A stretch of DNA of 64,000 nucleotides, from positions 1,309,501 through 1,373,500 of the forward strand of contig AP024683.1 in the NCBI GenBank assembly GCA_025999455.1, read 5' to 3'. Position 1 is the stretch's first letter. The number at the start of each line of letters is the position of its first letter. Source of the DNA: Geminicoccaceae bacterium. Lineage in GTDB: Bacteria; Pseudomonadota; Alphaproteobacteria; Geminicoccales; Geminicoccaceae. The notes under the pieces are model-generated. The model made no database searches, was not told the origin of the DNA, and saw only the letters and a list, made by a program, of their open reading frames with translations. Positions 28,181 through 38,704 of the stretch are shown in pieces. Position numbers and translations under genes: made by a program.

Positions 28181-29113
28181 ATGGCGGAAGCACGCAAGGT
28201 CATCATCACCTGCGCCGTGACGGGCGCCATCCACACGCCCTCGATGTCGCCCTGGCTGCCGGTGACGCCCGAAGAGATCGCCGATGCGGCGGTGGGCGCG
28301 GCCGAAGCCGGCGCGGCGATCGTCCATCTCCACGCCCGCGACCCCGTGACCGGCAAGCCCGACCAGAGCCCGGAAGCCTTCGCCCGCTTCCTGCCGCTCA
28401 TCAAGCAGCGCTCCGACGTGGTCGTGAACCTCACCACGGGCGGCGGGCTCGGCATGACCGTCGAGCAGCGGGTGGCTCCGGCCGCCACCTTCAAGCCGGA
28501 GATCGCGAGCCTCAACATGGGCTCGATGAACTTCGGCATCTTCCCGATGCTCGGCCGCTTCAAGGAGTTCAAGCACGACTGGGAGCGCCCCTATCTCGAG
28601 AACAGCCGCGACCACGTCTTCAAGAACACCTTCAAGGACATCGAATACATTTTGAAGACCTGCGCCGGCAACGGGACGCGCTTCGAGTTCGAGTGCTACG
28701 ACACGGCGCATCTCTACAATCTCGCCCACTTCCTCGACCGGAAGCTGGTCGAGCCGCCCTTGTTCGTGCAGACCGTGTTCGGGATCCTGGGCGGGATCGG
28801 GACGCATCCGGAGGACGTGCTGCACATGAAGCGCACCGCCGACCGATTGTTCGGCGACGCCTATCGCTGGTCGGTGCTCGGCGCCGGCCGCGCCCAGATG
28901 CCGATCGCCGCGATGGCCGCTTCGATGGGCGGCAACGTCCGGGTGGGGCTCGAGGACTCTTTGTGGATCGGGCCCGGCCGGCTCGCCACGAGCAACGCCG
29001 AGCAGGTCCGCAAGGTCCGCCAGATCCTGGAGGGCCTCGGCCTCGAGATCGCGACACCGGCCGAGGCGCGCGCGATCCTGTCGCTCAAGGGCGGCGATGC
29101 GGTCGCTTTTTGA
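28181..29113 (+). CDS. Beta-keto acid cleavage enzyme (BKACE, DUF849 family)
   Basis: This 310-aa TIM-barrel enzyme is of the 3-keto-5-aminohexanoate cleavage type. The metal-binding VHLHARDP motif lies near residue 50 and further features are NLTTGGG and GAGRAQMPIAAMAASMGG. BKACEs condense a beta-keto acid with acetyl-CoA to give acetoacetate and a new CoA ester; substrates differ widely among members. The ATG at 28181 follows GGGGAGG by 6 nt. It stands alone between the efflux operon and a convergent protease gene, so the substrate cannot be inferred. Confidence 0.92.
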   Translation: MAEARKVIITCAVTGAIHTPSMSPWLPVTPEEIADAAVGAAEAGAAIVHLHARDPVTGKPDQSPEAFARFLPLIKQRSDVVVNLTTGGGLGMTVEQRVAPAATFKPEIASLNMGSMNFGIFPMLGRFKEFKHDWERPYLENSRDHVFKNTFKDIEYILKTCAGNGTRFEFECYDTAHLYNLAHFLDRKLVEPPLFVQTVFGILGGIGTHPEDVLHMKRTADRLFGDAYRWSVLGAGRAQMPIAAMAASMGGNVRVGLEDSLWIGPGRLATSNAEQVRKVRQILEGLGLEIATPAEARAILSLKGGDAVAF

Positions 29114-29132
29114 CGCCGCTGCCCGGGGCTGC

Positions 29133-30482
29133 TCAGGCGAAGGGTGGCGCGCCCGCGAACGGATCGGCCGCCAAGAGGTCGGCGAGCTCGAGCCGAGGTG
29201 GGGCGCCACGAGGCGGGAGGAGCTCGGCCACGCTCACCAGACCGTCCGAGAACTCGAGGAACTCGATCGAGACGAGCCGATCGCGACCCTCGGGTGTGCC
29301 CGGTCGGAGGTCGCGGACGTCGACCTTGCTGCCCGTCGCCCGCACGGCGAACACCGAAGAGGGGCCGTCGAGGATCACCCGGTCGAGCCCGGTGCCGCCC
29401 AGGATCCGATCGTTACCGCCGCCCGGTAGGAGCCGATCGTCGCCCGCCCCACCGTCGAGCCGATCGTCGCCGCCGCGGCCTTCGAGCCGGTTGGCCGCGT
29501 CGTTGCCGACGATCCGGTCGCGGCGGTCGGTGCCGATCGCGTTCTCGACGATCGTGCCCGGGGCGATCGAGAGGGTGAGCCGCTGCGGCGGGCCGCCCGT
29601 GTCGGCGGGCGGACCGACGGCGCTCGACGACCCCGGCCGGAGGTCGAGCCGCACGCCCTCCAAGAGATCGGAAAGATCGAGGGTGTCACAACCACCGACG
29701 TCGTAGATCGTCCGCCAGATCGTCGAACCGGCTTCGAAGCGGTAGAGCGTGTCGCCGGCTGCGGTGGTTTTCGCGGCGCCGTAGAGATATTGGATCGCGG
29801 CGATGTCACCGAGCATCGGTGTCTCGGGGAAATCGTCGCCGGAAAACGGGCGGGAAAGGCTCGCTCCCGGAAACGCCCGGTAGCTCATCACGGTGAAGCC
29901 GAGATGGTCCTCGGCCCGCGCCAAGACGGCCTGCGAAATCTCGCGTTCGTGCGGGTGCTTGAGGCCGAGGGCGTGGCCGATTTCGTGGAGGATCACGAGG
30001 AACTCGTAGCTCCCGGGCTCGTAGCCGGTCTCGGTCGGCAGGCTCGTGGAGAGCCAGACGTCGCCGGCGGCCGCGCTGTCGCCGGGATAGTAGGCCTGGG
30101 CGGTACGGGCTGCGGTGGTGGCCGCGAAGCGGAGGTCGGCCGGGCCGCTCCGCTCGTCGCTTTCGACGAAGCGGATGTCGGCGACCGCGGCCCAGAGCCC
30201 GAGCGCTTCGCGCACCGCCTCGCGCTGCACCGGGGAGAGCGGGGTGAACCCGTAGGACGGCTCGCCGATCGCGCTGTAAGGGGTGGGGTAGGCCGCCGCG
30301 CTGTCGGGAAAGGCGTAGGTCAAGACGACGGGCTCGCCGGGCCGGTCGGCCCAGCTCGGTCCGGCGAGGAGCGCGTCGATCCGTCGCTCGCCCGAGAGCC
30401 GGATCGCGACGGCCCGGGCGCGCCACGGCTCCTCTTCCGACCGATCGCCGGCCGATGGCGTGAGGCTGCGGCTCGTCTCCAT
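29133..30482 (-). CDS. Serralysin-like M10 metalloprotease with RTX repeats
   Basis: The protein of 449 aa has an N-terminal zinc protease domain with HEIGHALGLKH (the HExxHxxGxxH metzincin motif) and the Met-turn FTVMSY. An RTX region (GGDDRLDGGAGDDRL and following nonapeptides) and a C-terminal secretion domain follow. It has no Sec signal, which fits type I secretion, but no ABC/MFP/TolC secretion genes lie in the window. The ATG at 30482 is preferred; a TTG at 30518 would add 12 residues and neither has a strong ribosome site. It converges with the BKACE gene 20 nt away. Confidence 0.9.
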   Translation of the reverse strand: METSRSLTPSAGDRSEEEPWRARAVAIRLSGERRIDALLAGPSWADRPGEPVVLTYAFPDSAAAYPTPYSAIGEPSYGFTPLSPVQREAVREALGLWAAVADIRFVESDERSGPADLRFAATTAARTAQAYYPGDSAAAGDVWLSTSLPTETGYEPGSYEFLVILHEIGHALGLKHPHEREISQAVLARAEDHLGFTVMSYRAFPGASLSRPFSGDDFPETPMLGDIAAIQYLYGAAKTTAAGDTLYRFEAGSTIWRTIYDVGGCDTLDLSDLLEGVRLDLRPGSSSAVGPPADTGGPPQRLTLSIAPGTIVENAIGTDRRDRIVGNDAANRLEGRGGDDRLDGGAGDDRLLPGGGNDRILGGTGLDRVILDGPSSVFAVRATGSKVDVRDLRPGTPEGRDRLVSIEFLEFSDGLVSVAELLPPRGAPPRLELADLLAADPFAGAPPFA

Positions 30483-30687
30483 GCCGAATTTCGTGGTGGG
30501 CGGCGGATCGGCTGGCAAGTCCGAACCGGCTCGTGAACGTACCGTTAAATGTCCTGCGGCATTCTGTCGGAGGGCGCGGCCGGTCGGTTCTCCTGTCGCG
30601 TCGGCCCGCCGGATCGGCTAGCGGTCGGAATGGGCGGCGGGGCTCGCCGAGCTCGGGGCGGGGGCCCGCGCTCGAACCCGCGCGGAG

Positions 30688-31719
30688 ATGGGACGGCAGG
30701 TGACGGTCGAACGCGCCGAAGGACCCGGGTGCGTCGCGAGCGGGGCTGCGGAGCCGAGCCGTCGGCCGTGGCGCAACCTCGTCTCGTTCTCGATCGGGGT
30801 GGGCATGCTGCTCCTCGCGGCCTGGGTCCTGCGCCGCTGGGCCGCGCATGTGAGCCTCGCCGATCTCGCGAGCGAGCTGCAGGCGATCCCGCCGGCCCGG
30901 ATCGCCCTGGCGATCCTGTTCAGCTTCGCGAGCTTCGTGGCCCTTTTCGGCTACGAATATTACGCCTGCCGTTTCATCGGCCGCCCCATCACCTGGTTCC
31001 AGGCCGGCATCATTTCCTTCGTCACGCAGTCGATCACCCACGCCGTGGGCTTCGCCGTCCTCGTGGGCGCCACGGTCCGCTACAAGCTCTACAGTGCCTA
31101 CGGCTTCGGCCTGTTCGACGTCGCCAAGATCCAGGTCTTCTTCGTCGCCACTTTCGGTCTCGGTTGCCTGACCCTCGCCGGCGGCACGCTCCTCATCGAG
31201 CCCTACGTGCTCGCCCGGGCGGTCGGCGTCTCGGAGGTCTGGTGGCGGCTTCTGGGCGCCGGGCTCCTCGGCCTCGTGCTCGCCGTTCTCGTCTGGGGAA
31301 CCTGGTTCCACCGGCCGATCCGCGTCGGCAAGCAGGTGTTCGTCTTGCCCTGCGCGCGGGTGACCGCGCTACAGATCCTCCTCGGCGTGACCGACCTCGG
31401 CTTCGTGGCCGCCGCGCTCCACGTCCTCCTGCCGGCCGAGCTCGGTTCGACCTATTTCGAAACACTCGGCGTGTTCGTGGCGGCGATCGCGCTCGGGCTC
31501 GCGAGCCACGTGCCGGGGAGCCTCGGCGTCTTCGAAGGCGCCGCCCTCGTGCTGATCGATCCGCCGCCCGAGCTGACCGCGGCGGTGATCGGCGCGCTCA
31601 TCATGTTCCGCGCCTGCTACTACATGCTGCCGCTGCTGTTGGGCGCGATCCTCTTCGCCGTGATCGAGGCCCGCCGCTGGCTCTCGGCCGGCCGTCCGGT
31701 CGGCGAGGGCCACAGCTGA
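30688..31719 (+). CDS. YbhN/UPF0104-family integral membrane protein
   Basis: This 343-aa protein has about eight hydrophobic helices and the lysylphosphatidylglycerol synthase transmembrane (UPF0104) pattern, with segments SFVTQSITHAVGF, YKLYSAYGF, and GLASHVPGSLGVFEGAAL near helix 6-7. It is related to the flippase half of MprF but lacks the soluble synthase domain. A lipid-translocation role is possible and not proven. The rhomboid gene begins 43 nt downstream in the same direction. Confidence 0.82.
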   Translation: MGRQVTVERAEGPGCVASGAAEPSRRPWRNLVSFSIGVGMLLLAAWVLRRWAAHVSLADLASELQAIPPARIALAILFSFASFVALFGYEYYACRFIGRPITWFQAGIISFVTQSITHAVGFAVLVGATVRYKLYSAYGFGLFDVAKIQVFFVATFGLGCLTLAGGTLLIEPYVLARAVGVSEVWWRLLGAGLLGLVLAVLVWGTWFHRPIRVGKQVFVLPCARVTALQILLGVTDLGFVAAALHVLLPAELGSTYFETLGVFVAAIALGLASHVPGSLGVFEGAALVLIDPPPELTAAVIGALIMFRACYYMLPLLLGAILFAVIEARRWLSAGRPVGEGHS

Positions 31720-31762
31720 GCGGGCCGCACGAGCCCGGCGTCGTGCGCCGGTCGCCTCGGCC

Positions 31763-32464
31763 GTGATCCCGATCGGCGACGAGAACCCGGCGCACCGGCC
31801 ACCGGTCGTGACGGTGGCGATCATCCTGCTCTGCACGCTCGCCTTCGCGGCCCAGCTCACGGTCTTGGGCGGCCTCGAGCGGAGTGTCTGGCGGCTCGGG
31901 CTCGTGCCGGCCGTGCTCACGGGCGAGGCCCGGCTCGCCCCCGCCCTCGCCGCCGCGCCGGCGCCGCTCACACTGTTGACCTCGATGTTCCTGCACGGCG
32001 GGATCCTGCATTTGGCCGGCAACCTCCTCTACCTCTGGGTGTTCGGCAACAATGTCGAGGACCGGCTCGGCCACGGCCGGTTCCTGCTCTTCTACCTTGC
32101 GGCCGGGCTCGCCGCGGCGGCGCTCCAGATCGCTCTCGAGCCCGGGGCCCGCTTGCCCATGGTCGGGGCGAGCGGGGCGATCTCGGGCGTGCTCGGCGCC
32201 TATCTCGTGCTCTGGCCGCACGCGCGCGTGACGATCTTCCTGCCGATGCTGCCCTTCTTCTTGCCGCGGGTGCGCGCCGGTTGGCTCTTGGGCTTCTGGT
32301 TCGCGATGCAGCTGCTCGGTGTCGTGGCGGCACCGAGCGAAGTGGGTGGGGTCGCCTTCGGCGCCCATGTCGGCGGGTTCGTGGCCGGCCTCGCGGTGGG
32401 CTTGGTGGCGCGGCGGCGACCGCGCCCGGGCCCCTGGGGGCCGCGGCCGCCGAATACGAGGTGA
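31763..32464 (+). CDS. Rhomboid family intramembrane serine protease
   Basis: This 233-aa protein has six to seven helices. The catalytic Ser sits in GASGAISG and the partner His in FGAHVGGFVAG, and the loop-1 region carries NLLYLWVFGNNVED. It matches the DUF1751/GlpG-like bacterial rhomboids that cleave membrane proteins within the bilayer. The start is GTG 31763. No substrate is evident from the neighbours. Confidence 0.92.
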   Translation: MIPIGDENPAHRPPVVTVAIILLCTLAFAAQLTVLGGLERSVWRLGLVPAVLTGEARLAPALAAAPAPLTLLTSMFLHGGILHLAGNLLYLWVFGNNVEDRLGHGRFLLFYLAAGLAAAALQIALEPGARLPMVGASGAISGVLGAYLVLWPHARVTIFLPMLPFFLPRVRAGWLLGFWFAMQLLGVVAAPSEVGGVAFGAHVGGFVAGLAVGLVARRRPRPGPWGPRPPNTR

Positions 32465-32646
32465 AACTCACTAAAATCCGCCGAATTTTCTCTTCGATTT
32501 GCCAAGTAATACGAGACGAATCGAAATCGAAAGTTCTTGCGGTACGATCAATGCCAAGTTAACCCTGGCTCCGGGAAAGCAGACCACCGGAGCAGAGCCG
32601 GAGCCGCTCTGAAGAAGGCGAGCGGCCCGGCCGAGGGAGAACGACG
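32465..32646 (+). promoter_or_regulatory. AT-rich control region upstream of rpfF
   Basis: This 182-nt stretch is much richer in A+T than its surroundings. It holds CTAAAAT (32471-32477) in a context GTGAAA-N4-CTAAAAT, and an 8-bp inverted repeat TTCGATTT (32493-32500) and AAATCGAA (32524-32531) with 23 nt between arms. Promoter and operator functions are inferred from composition and symmetry. Confidence 0.45.
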
Positions 32647-33600
32647 ATGGCCGTGTCCGCCCGCTCGCTGCACGCCCTTCTCGGCCGCACCGACAACGAC
32701 AATCTACCGGCCCGTCCGGTCGGACGGCCGAACGTCCTCCCCTTCGTCCCGCGCCACCGCACCCTCGATCTCGACTATCCGAACCTCGCCACCCGCTTCG
32801 AGCCCGAGACCGGGATCTTGTGGGCGCGGATGAAGCATCGCGAGCGGGCCTGCTACACGCCCGAGATCATGCGCGACATGCGCGACTTCCAGCTCCATCT
32901 GCGTGATCTCTGGGCCGGTGCTTCGCTCGACGAGTGCCCGATCCGCTGGCTCGTCTGGGCGTCGGATGCGCCCAAGGCTTGGAGCCTCGGCGGCGACCTC
33001 CAGACCTTCACCCGGATGATCCGCGCCGGCGACGAGGCCGGGCTGCGCGCCTACGCGCACCTCGCGATCGACATCCTCTACGACAACTACGTCTGCATGG
33101 ACCTGCCGATCCTGACCGTGGCGCTCGTCACGGGCGACGCGATCGGCGGTGGCTTCGAGGCCATGCTCACCGACGACATCGTGATCGCCGAGCGGGGAGC
33201 CAAGTTCGGCCTGCCCGAGATCCTGTTCAACCTGTTCCCGGGTATGGGCGCCTACAGCTTCCTGGAGCGCAAGGTGGGCCCCGGTCTCGCCAAGCAGCTC
33301 GTCGAGGACGGCATCACCCGGAGTGCCGAGGAGGTTCACGCTCTCGGCCTGATCGACCGGGTGTGCGAACCCGGCGGGGCCGAGGCGTGCCTGCGCGAGC
33401 TCGTCGCGGAGAGCGCGCCGCGGTTCCGCACGATCAAGACGCTCCGCCAGGTGCGGCACCGCGTCCATCCGGTGACCCGGCGGGAGCTCCTCGACGTCGT
33501 CGACCTCTGGGTCGATCTGGCGATGCGCCTCTCCGACAACGATCTGCGCCGGATGGACTGCCTCGCCCGGGTGCAGGAGCGGAAGCGCGCGGGCGGCTGA
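32647..33600 (+). CDS. rpfF: DSF (diffusible signal factor) synthase RpfF
   Basis: This 317-aa crotonase-fold enzyme carries the RpfF-specific catalytic pair Glu171 (GGGFEAML) and Glu191 (GLPEILFNLFPGMGAYS), spaced exactly 20 residues as in Xanthomonas RpfF. RpfF makes cis-2-unsaturated fatty acid signals from acyl-ACP. The neighbouring hybrid kinase gene, which converges on it 10 nt away, completes a DSF module. The N-terminal 40 residues are less conserved. It is preceded by the AT-rich control region and an ATG at 32647 with a weakly spaced GAGGGAG. Confidence 0.92.
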   Translation: MAVSARSLHALLGRTDNDNLPARPVGRPNVLPFVPRHRTLDLDYPNLATRFEPETGILWARMKHRERACYTPEIMRDMRDFQLHLRDLWAGASLDECPIRWLVWASDAPKAWSLGGDLQTFTRMIRAGDEAGLRAYAHLAIDILYDNYVCMDLPILTVALVTGDAIGGGFEAMLTDDIVIAERGAKFGLPEILFNLFPGMGAYSFLERKVGPGLAKQLVEDGITRSAEEVHALGLIDRVCEPGGAEACLRELVAESAPRFRTIKTLRQVRHRVHPVTRRELLDVVDLWVDLAMRLSDNDLRRMDCLARVQERKRAGG

Positions 33601-33610
33601 CCCGCCGATC

Positions 33611-36154
33611 TCAGGCCGGTCCGGCGCCGGCCGGGCCGGCCCGCCCGGCGGGTGCCGGGAGGCTCGCCAGGAAGTTGCGGAGTTCGCGCTCGAGCCGGTC
33701 GAATTCCTCGCGCAAGCGGACGAGCTCGGCGCGGCTCCGCATGGCGAGCGCGGCATCGTCGAGGCCGCGCCAGGACAGACAGAGATCGAAGACCGCCTTG
33801 CCGCCGACGTGGGCGGCGCTCGAGCGCAGCGCGTGGGCCTGGTCGCGGAAAGCGCGGACGTCGCCGGCTTCGGCCGCCGCTTGGAGCCGCGCGATCGTCT
33901 CCCGCCCGTCGGCCAGGAAATCCTCGATGAGCTCGGCGAGGAACGAGCCGCCCTCGTCGAGCCGACGCAGCGCCTCGAGCCGGCGCGGGTCGAGAACCGC
34001 CCCTTCGGCACCGCCCGGCTCGCCCGGCGCCGGGGCCGCGGCCTCGGGCGACGGTGCGGCATCGGCGGGGGCCACGAGCCGGTCGATCGCGGTGAGCAGC
34101 TCGGCCGCGTCGACGGGCTTCGTGAGATAGTCCGAAAAGCCGAGGCGGCGGCAGGCCTCCCGCGATTCCGGCGTGGCATCGGCGCTCAAGGCGAGGATCG
34201 GGGGCAGCTCGCTCGGATCGTGGGCGAAGCGCAGGAGCTTCACCGCCTCGATCCCGCCGAGCCCGGGCATGCCGAGATCCATGAGCACGACATCGAAGCG
34301 CTCGCGCTCGAGCCGCTCGACCGCCGCCTGGCCGTCGTCGACCAGGACGACCCGGTGACCGGCGCGCTCGAGGATCGCCTTGATCACCTTCTGGTTCGTG
34401 CGGTTGTCCTCGGCGACCAGGATCCGCGCCGAACGGGCGGCGCGGCGCGGACCGGGCGGTGGTGCTGCGAGCCCGCCGTCCGGCGGGGCGAGGGCCGCCC
34501 TGAGGCAGGTCGAAAGCGCCTGCGGTTCCGGATCGGCCGGCAAATCGGCGAGGGTGAGGGTGGGGCTCTCGCGGCTCGCGCCCACGGTTACGATGTCGAC
34601 CCGTTCGGCAAGCGGCGCGAGTGCCTCGGCGACCTCGGCCGGATCGAAGCGGGCCGGGTCGAGCAACACGACGTGCCGGCCCTCGCTTGCGCGGACCGCA
34701 TCCACGAGCCCGCGCAGCTCGCGGATCTCGACCACGGCGAGGCCGAAGCCGACGAGTTTTTCGGCGAGGTCGGGGCGATCGGCGGCGAGCAGGACGGTTC
34801 CCCGCGGCAAGGCCTCGTCGCGTGCGGCCGGGTCGAGCTCGAGGGGCAGTTCGACCCAGAAGCTCGAGCCCCGCCCGGGGGCACTCACCACACCGAGCTC
34901 GCCGCCCGCGAGGCTCACGAGCTCGCGGGCGATCGCGAGACCGAGCCCGGTGCCGCCGTAGAGTCGATGGGTCGCCGAATCGGCCTGGGTGAAGCGCTCG
35001 AAGATCGCCTTCTGTCGATCGGGTGGGATGCCGATCCCGGTGTCCTGGACCTCGAAGCGGAGCCGCACCCGGCCGTTTTCGGCGGCGAGCGGCCGGACGT
35101 CGAGGAGCACGCCGCCCACGTGGGTGAACTTGACCGCGTTGGCGAGGAGGTTGAGCAGGATCTGGTGGAGGGCTTGGACCGGGCCCACGAGCCGCCAGGG
35201 GGTGCGCGGATCGATCCGGAGCCGGAGATAGAGGCCCTTCTCGGCGGCCTGTTGGTGGAGGAGCGCGCGCAGGAGCGCCAAGCGGGCGAAGAGGTCGAAC
35301 GGGACCCGCTCGAGCGTCCAGCGTCGCTCTTCGAGCCGGGCGAGGTCGAGGATCTCGTTGACGAGGCCCAACAAGGTCCGCGCGGCGCTGCGGACCGTGC
35401 CGTTCATCGCCGCCTGCTCGGGGTCGAGCCGCGTGCCCGCCAAGAGATCGCTCATGCCGATGATGGCGTTGAGCGGGGTGCGGAGCTCGTGGCTCATCAT
35501 GGCGAGGAAGCGGCTCTTGACCCGGCTCGCCTCCTCGGCCCGCTCGATCGCGTGGTTGAGCTTGCCGAGCAGCACCGAGAAATAGGCCGGCAGGATCACG
35601 AGGGCGAGCAGGAGGGCGACGTCGAGGGCCGGGACGGTCCGCCACTCGGCGTTGGCCGTGATGACGATCGCGAAGAGGAGGAGCGAGGTCCCGGCGGCGG
35701 CGAAGAGATAGGGTTTGCCGAAGCGGAAGCCGTGGCCGAGGATCACCCAGAGGAGGATCGGGTAGAAGAGCGCGGTCGCGAAGCCGCCCACGTACATCAC
35801 GCCGTTGAGGCCGAGCGTGTCGATCAGCATCCCGGCGATCCGCCGGGCCGGCAGCGCCTGCGGGCGGAGGAGGATGTGGGCGAAGAGCAGGAGCGCGAGG
35901 ACGAGGCTCACCCCACTGATCGCGAGCCCCCAGCCCACGATCCGCTCGCGGTCGGGAAGATCGCTCGGCAAGAGCAGCACGTAGCCGGCGATGAAGAGCG
36001 CGAAGACGACCCGGATGACGGCCTGCTCGTGCTCGCTGTCGGGCCGTCCCTCGAGCCGCCGCCGGCACCAGCGCAAGAAGCCCGCGAGGCCGTGCGCCGG
36101 GGCGGCGCGCTCGCCTTCCGGGCCCGGACGCGTCGAAGTCGGAACGGCGGCCAT
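33611..36154 (-). CDS. rpfC: Hybrid sensor histidine kinase RpfC-like (DSF receptor)
   Basis: This membrane sensor of about 847 aa has in order: five or so N-terminal helices, a HisKA domain with phospho-acceptor His in [13 protein letters not shown], an ATPase domain ([24 protein letters not shown]), a degenerate REC-like segment, a receiver with Asp in VVLMDLGMP, and a C-terminal HPt with His in [14 protein letters not shown]. This is the RpfC architecture, where the membrane region senses DSF. The ATG at 36154 is used; a GTG at 36181 overlapping the upstream gene stop is also possible. It follows the REC-PAS-GGDEF-EAL gene and converges with rpfF. Confidence 0.9.
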   Translation of the reverse strand: MAAVPTSTRPGPEGERAAPAHGLAGFLRWCRRRLEGRPDSEHEQAVIRVVFALFIAGYVLLLPSDLPDRERIVGWGLAISGVSLVLALLLFAHILLRPQALPARRIAGMLIDTLGLNGVMYVGGFATALFYPILLWVILGHGFRFGKPYLFAAAGTSLLLFAIVITANAEWRTVPALDVALLLALVILPAYFSVLLGKLNHAIERAEEASRVKSRFLAMMSHELRTPLNAIIGMSDLLAGTRLDPEQAAMNGTVRSAARTLLGLVNEILDLARLEERRWTLERVPFDLFARLALLRALLHQQAAEKGLYLRLRIDPRTPWRLVGPVQALHQILLNLLANAVKFTHVGGVLLDVRPLAAENGRVRLRFEVQDTGIGIPPDRQKAIFERFTQADSATHRLYGGTGLGLAIARELVSLAGGELGVVSAPGRGSSFWVELPLELDPAARDEALPRGTVLLAADRPDLAEKLVGFGLAVVEIRELRGLVDAVRASEGRHVVLLDPARFDPAEVAEALAPLAERVDIVTVGASRESPTLTLADLPADPEPQALSTCLRAALAPPDGGLAAPPPGPRRAARSARILVAEDNRTNQKVIKAILERAGHRVVLVDDGQAAVERLERERFDVVLMDLGMPGLGGIEAVKLLRFAHDPSELPPILALSADATPESREACRRLGFSDYLTKPVDAAELLTAIDRLVAPADAAPSPEAAAPAPGEPGGAEGAVLDPRRLEALRRLDEGGSFLAELIEDFLADGRETIARLQAAAEAGDVRAFRDQAHALRSSAAHVGGKAVFDLCLSWRGLDDAALAMRSRAELVRLREEFDRLERELRNFLASLPAPAGRAGPAGAGPA

Positions 36155-36171
36155 CGGTTCTTGCCGGGCGC

Positions 36172-38304
36172 TCAGAGCCACGCGCCTTCGCGCATCCGCC
36201 GCTCGAACTCGGCGGCGCTTAGAGGTGGGCTCACGAGATCACCTTGGATCTCGTTGCAGCCGAGCGCCTCGAGCCGCTCGAGCTGGCCGCGGGTCTCGAC
36301 ACCCTCGGCGATGACGGTGAGGCCGAGGCTGTGGCCGAGATTGACGATCGCCCGCACGATGACCTCGTCGTTGGCGCTCTGCTCGAGGTTCTGCACGAAG
36401 GATTGGTCGATCTTGAGCCGCCGCACCGGCAGGCGCTTGACGTAAGAGAGCGAGGAGTAGCCCGTGCCGAAATCGTCGAGCGAGAGCGAGACGCCGAGCT
36501 GGTGGAGATAGCGCAGGCTCGCCGAGGCGGTCTGGCTGTTCTCGATCACGGCGTTCTCGGTGAGCTCGACGTCGAGCGATTCGGGAGCGAGGCCGGTCTC
36601 TTTGAGGACCCGCTCGATCAAGAGCTCGACCCCACGCTCGCGGAACTGGACGGGGGAGAGGTTGACCGAGAGCTGGAGGCCGTCGAGCCCCGCGTCGCGC
36701 CAGCGGCGGTGCTGGGCGCAGGCGGTCTGCAGGACCCAGGCGGTCAAGGGCGCGATGAGCCCGATCTCCTCGGCCAATTTGATGAATTCGCCGGGCCGCA
36801 GGAGCCCCCGGTGCGGGTGGTTCCAGCGCACGAGCGCCTCGATCCCGACGATCCGCCGGGTCGCGAGCTCCATCTGGGGCTGGTAGTGGACGACGAACTG
36901 GTCGGCGGCCAGGGCCTGGCGGAGCTCGCGCTCGAGGGTGACGGCCCGGCGGGCCGCGAGGTTCATCTCGCGGGCGAAGAAGCGGTAGGCGTCGCGGCCC
37001 GCGGCCTTGGCCCGGTACATGGCGAGATCGGCGTTCTTGAGCAGGGTCTCGGCGGTCCGCCCGTCGGCCGGGTAGAGCGTGACGCCGAGGCTCGCCGAGA
37101 GGTGGATCTCCTCGCCGTCGGCGACGAACGGCTCGGCGAACGCCTCGTTCAGCCGCCGGCACAGCTCCGCCGCGTCCTCGGGCCGCTGGAGCTCGGTCTG
37201 CAGGATCACGAACTCGTCGGAGCGCAGCCGGCCGATCCGGTCGCTCTCGCGCAAGCGGCTCGCGAGCCGTTGCGCCACGGCGCGCAGGAGCTTGTCGCCG
37301 ACCGCCTCGCCGAACGCCTCGTTCACGCCCTTGAAGCGGTCGAGGTCGAGATGGAGCACGGCCAAGAGCTCACCTTGCCGGCGCGCCCGGGCGATCGCCT
37401 GCTCGAGCCGCTCGCGGAACCAGGGCAGCGTCTCGAGCCCGGTGAGCGGGTCGTGCCGGGCGGCTTCGCTCGAGGCCGCCTCGGCGACTTTGAGCTCGGA
37501 GATGTCGAGGGCGACCGTGACGACCCGCTCGCCGCTCGCGGCGCCCACGGACGGGAGCGGGGCCTTGGTGACGGCGAGCCAGCGCAGGCCCGTGGGCCCG
37601 AGCATGGTGTCGTAGCGCGGCACGAGGAGCGGCTGGCCGCTCTCGCGGACTTTGTCGTCGAGCACGCCGTGGCGGGTCGCGAACTCCTCGCCGTGGACCT
37701 CGATCAGCCGACGGCCCAGGACCGCGGCGCGGTCGACCCCGAACAGCGTCTCGTAGGCGCGGTTGACGAAGGCGAGCCGGCCCTGCTCGTCGGTGGCGCT
37801 GATCGCGACCGGCAGATCGTCGAGCAGCTTCGTTCGGATCGCCTCCTCCGAGCAGCGGAAATCGCCCGCCCGCTCGGCGAGCGCCTGCTCGAGTTCACGG
37901 GCGCGGCGGGTGAGGAGTTGGCGTTGACGGCGCAGCGCCAAAAGGTTGCGGGCGCGGGCACGGAATTCGAGATGGTCGACCGGGCTCAACAGGAAATCGG
38001 TCGCCCCGGCCTCGAGCGCCCGGTAGCAGAACTCGCGGTCCTCGTAGACGGTGACCACGACGACCGGCACGTCGGCCAAGCTCTCGGTGGCACGGATGCG
38101 GGCGATCAGCGTGGCGCCGTCCATCTCCGGCATGTTGTAGTCGGTGACGACGAGATCGGGCGAAAGATCGGAGGTCATCCGGGCGAGCGCCTCGACCGGG
38201 CTCGCGAAGGTGTGGACCTGGATCCCCTCCTCGACCGAGCGGGCGAGACGGGCGAGGATGTTCCGGCCGGTGACGCGGTCGTCGACGACGACGATCGTGG
38301 CCAT
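36172..38304 (-). CDS. Response regulator REC-PAS-GGDEF-EAL, predicted c-di-GMP phosphodiesterase
   Basis: The product of 710 aa has a receiver with phospho-acceptor Asp55 ([12 protein letters not shown]), a short coiled coil, a PAS domain (about 165-280), a GGDEF domain whose active site reads R-S-D-E-F, and an EAL domain. The EAL motifs look complete: [28 protein letters not shown] and AEGVET. It should therefore degrade c-di-GMP and is unlikely to make it. It precedes the RpfC-like kinase gene with a very short gap, taking the position of RpfG, which in Xanthomonas uses an HD-GYP domain. It is therefore the probable output of the DSF system. Confidence 0.92.
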   Translation of the reverse strand: MATIVVVDDRVTGRNILARLARSVEEGIQVHTFASPVEALARMTSDLSPDLVVTDYNMPEMDGATLIARIRATESLADVPVVVVTVYEDREFCYRALEAGATDFLLSPVDHLEFRARARNLLALRRQRQLLTRRARELEQALAERAGDFRCSEEAIRTKLLDDLPVAISATDEQGRLAFVNRAYETLFGVDRAAVLGRRLIEVHGEEFATRHGVLDDKVRESGQPLLVPRYDTMLGPTGLRWLAVTKAPLPSVGAASGERVVTVALDISELKVAEAASSEAARHDPLTGLETLPWFRERLEQAIARARRQGELLAVLHLDLDRFKGVNEAFGEAVGDKLLRAVAQRLASRLRESDRIGRLRSDEFVILQTELQRPEDAAELCRRLNEAFAEPFVADGEEIHLSASLGVTLYPADGRTAETLLKNADLAMYRAKAAGRDAYRFFAREMNLAARRAVTLERELRQALAADQFVVHYQPQMELATRRIVGIEALVRWNHPHRGLLRPGEFIKLAEEIGLIAPLTAWVLQTACAQHRRWRDAGLDGLQLSVNLSPVQFRERGVELLIERVLKETGLAPESLDVELTENAVIENSQTASASLRYLHQLGVSLSLDDFGTGYSSLSYVKRLPVRRLKIDQSFVQNLEQSANDEVIVRAIVNLGHSLGLTVIAEGVETRGQLERLEALGCNEIQGDLVSPPLSAAEFERRMREGAWL

Positions 38305-38704
38305 GCACGCATCGCCCGTGGCTGAGGGCTCGTGGTGCGGGCGGCTCGCCCGCGTTCCACCTCGAGGTTAGAAGCTCCTGCACCAGATATCAAGGATGAG
38401 GTGAAAATTTGGCTAAAATGTCCCTCATCGACGGGTTCCGGGCGCCGCCGCCGATCGTCCGGAGCCTCGGCCCGGGACCCGGGCTTCCCGCGCAAGCCCT
38501 TGGTTTCAAAGGGAAAGAGGGCCGCCCGTGGGGGCGGCCCTCTCCCGGGGTCCGTCTTGACGTCGAGCTGTCCCGGGCAGAGCAGGACCATCCGTGCCCA
38601 CCGAGGACGGATCGAAGACTAACGCAAAAGTTGATGAACTGCAAGTCCGCCCGGACACCGGTTGAGTCGGCGACGGGGATCGGCCGTCGGGCGGGGAGCG
38701 CAAC
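38305..38704. other. 400-nt gene-free region with two inverted repeats
   Basis: No convincing gene was seen here. Near the start of the EAL gene an inverted repeat GATGAGG (38395-38401) and CCTCATC (38423-38429) flanks TTTGGCTAAAATGTCC. Further on, an 11-bp GC-rich hairpin GAGGGCCGCCC/GGGCGGCCCTC (38517-38542) with a 4-nt loop is present; read on the minus strand it is followed by TTTCCCTTT. The region probably contains the promoter of the minus-strand regulator genes. Confidence 0.5.
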
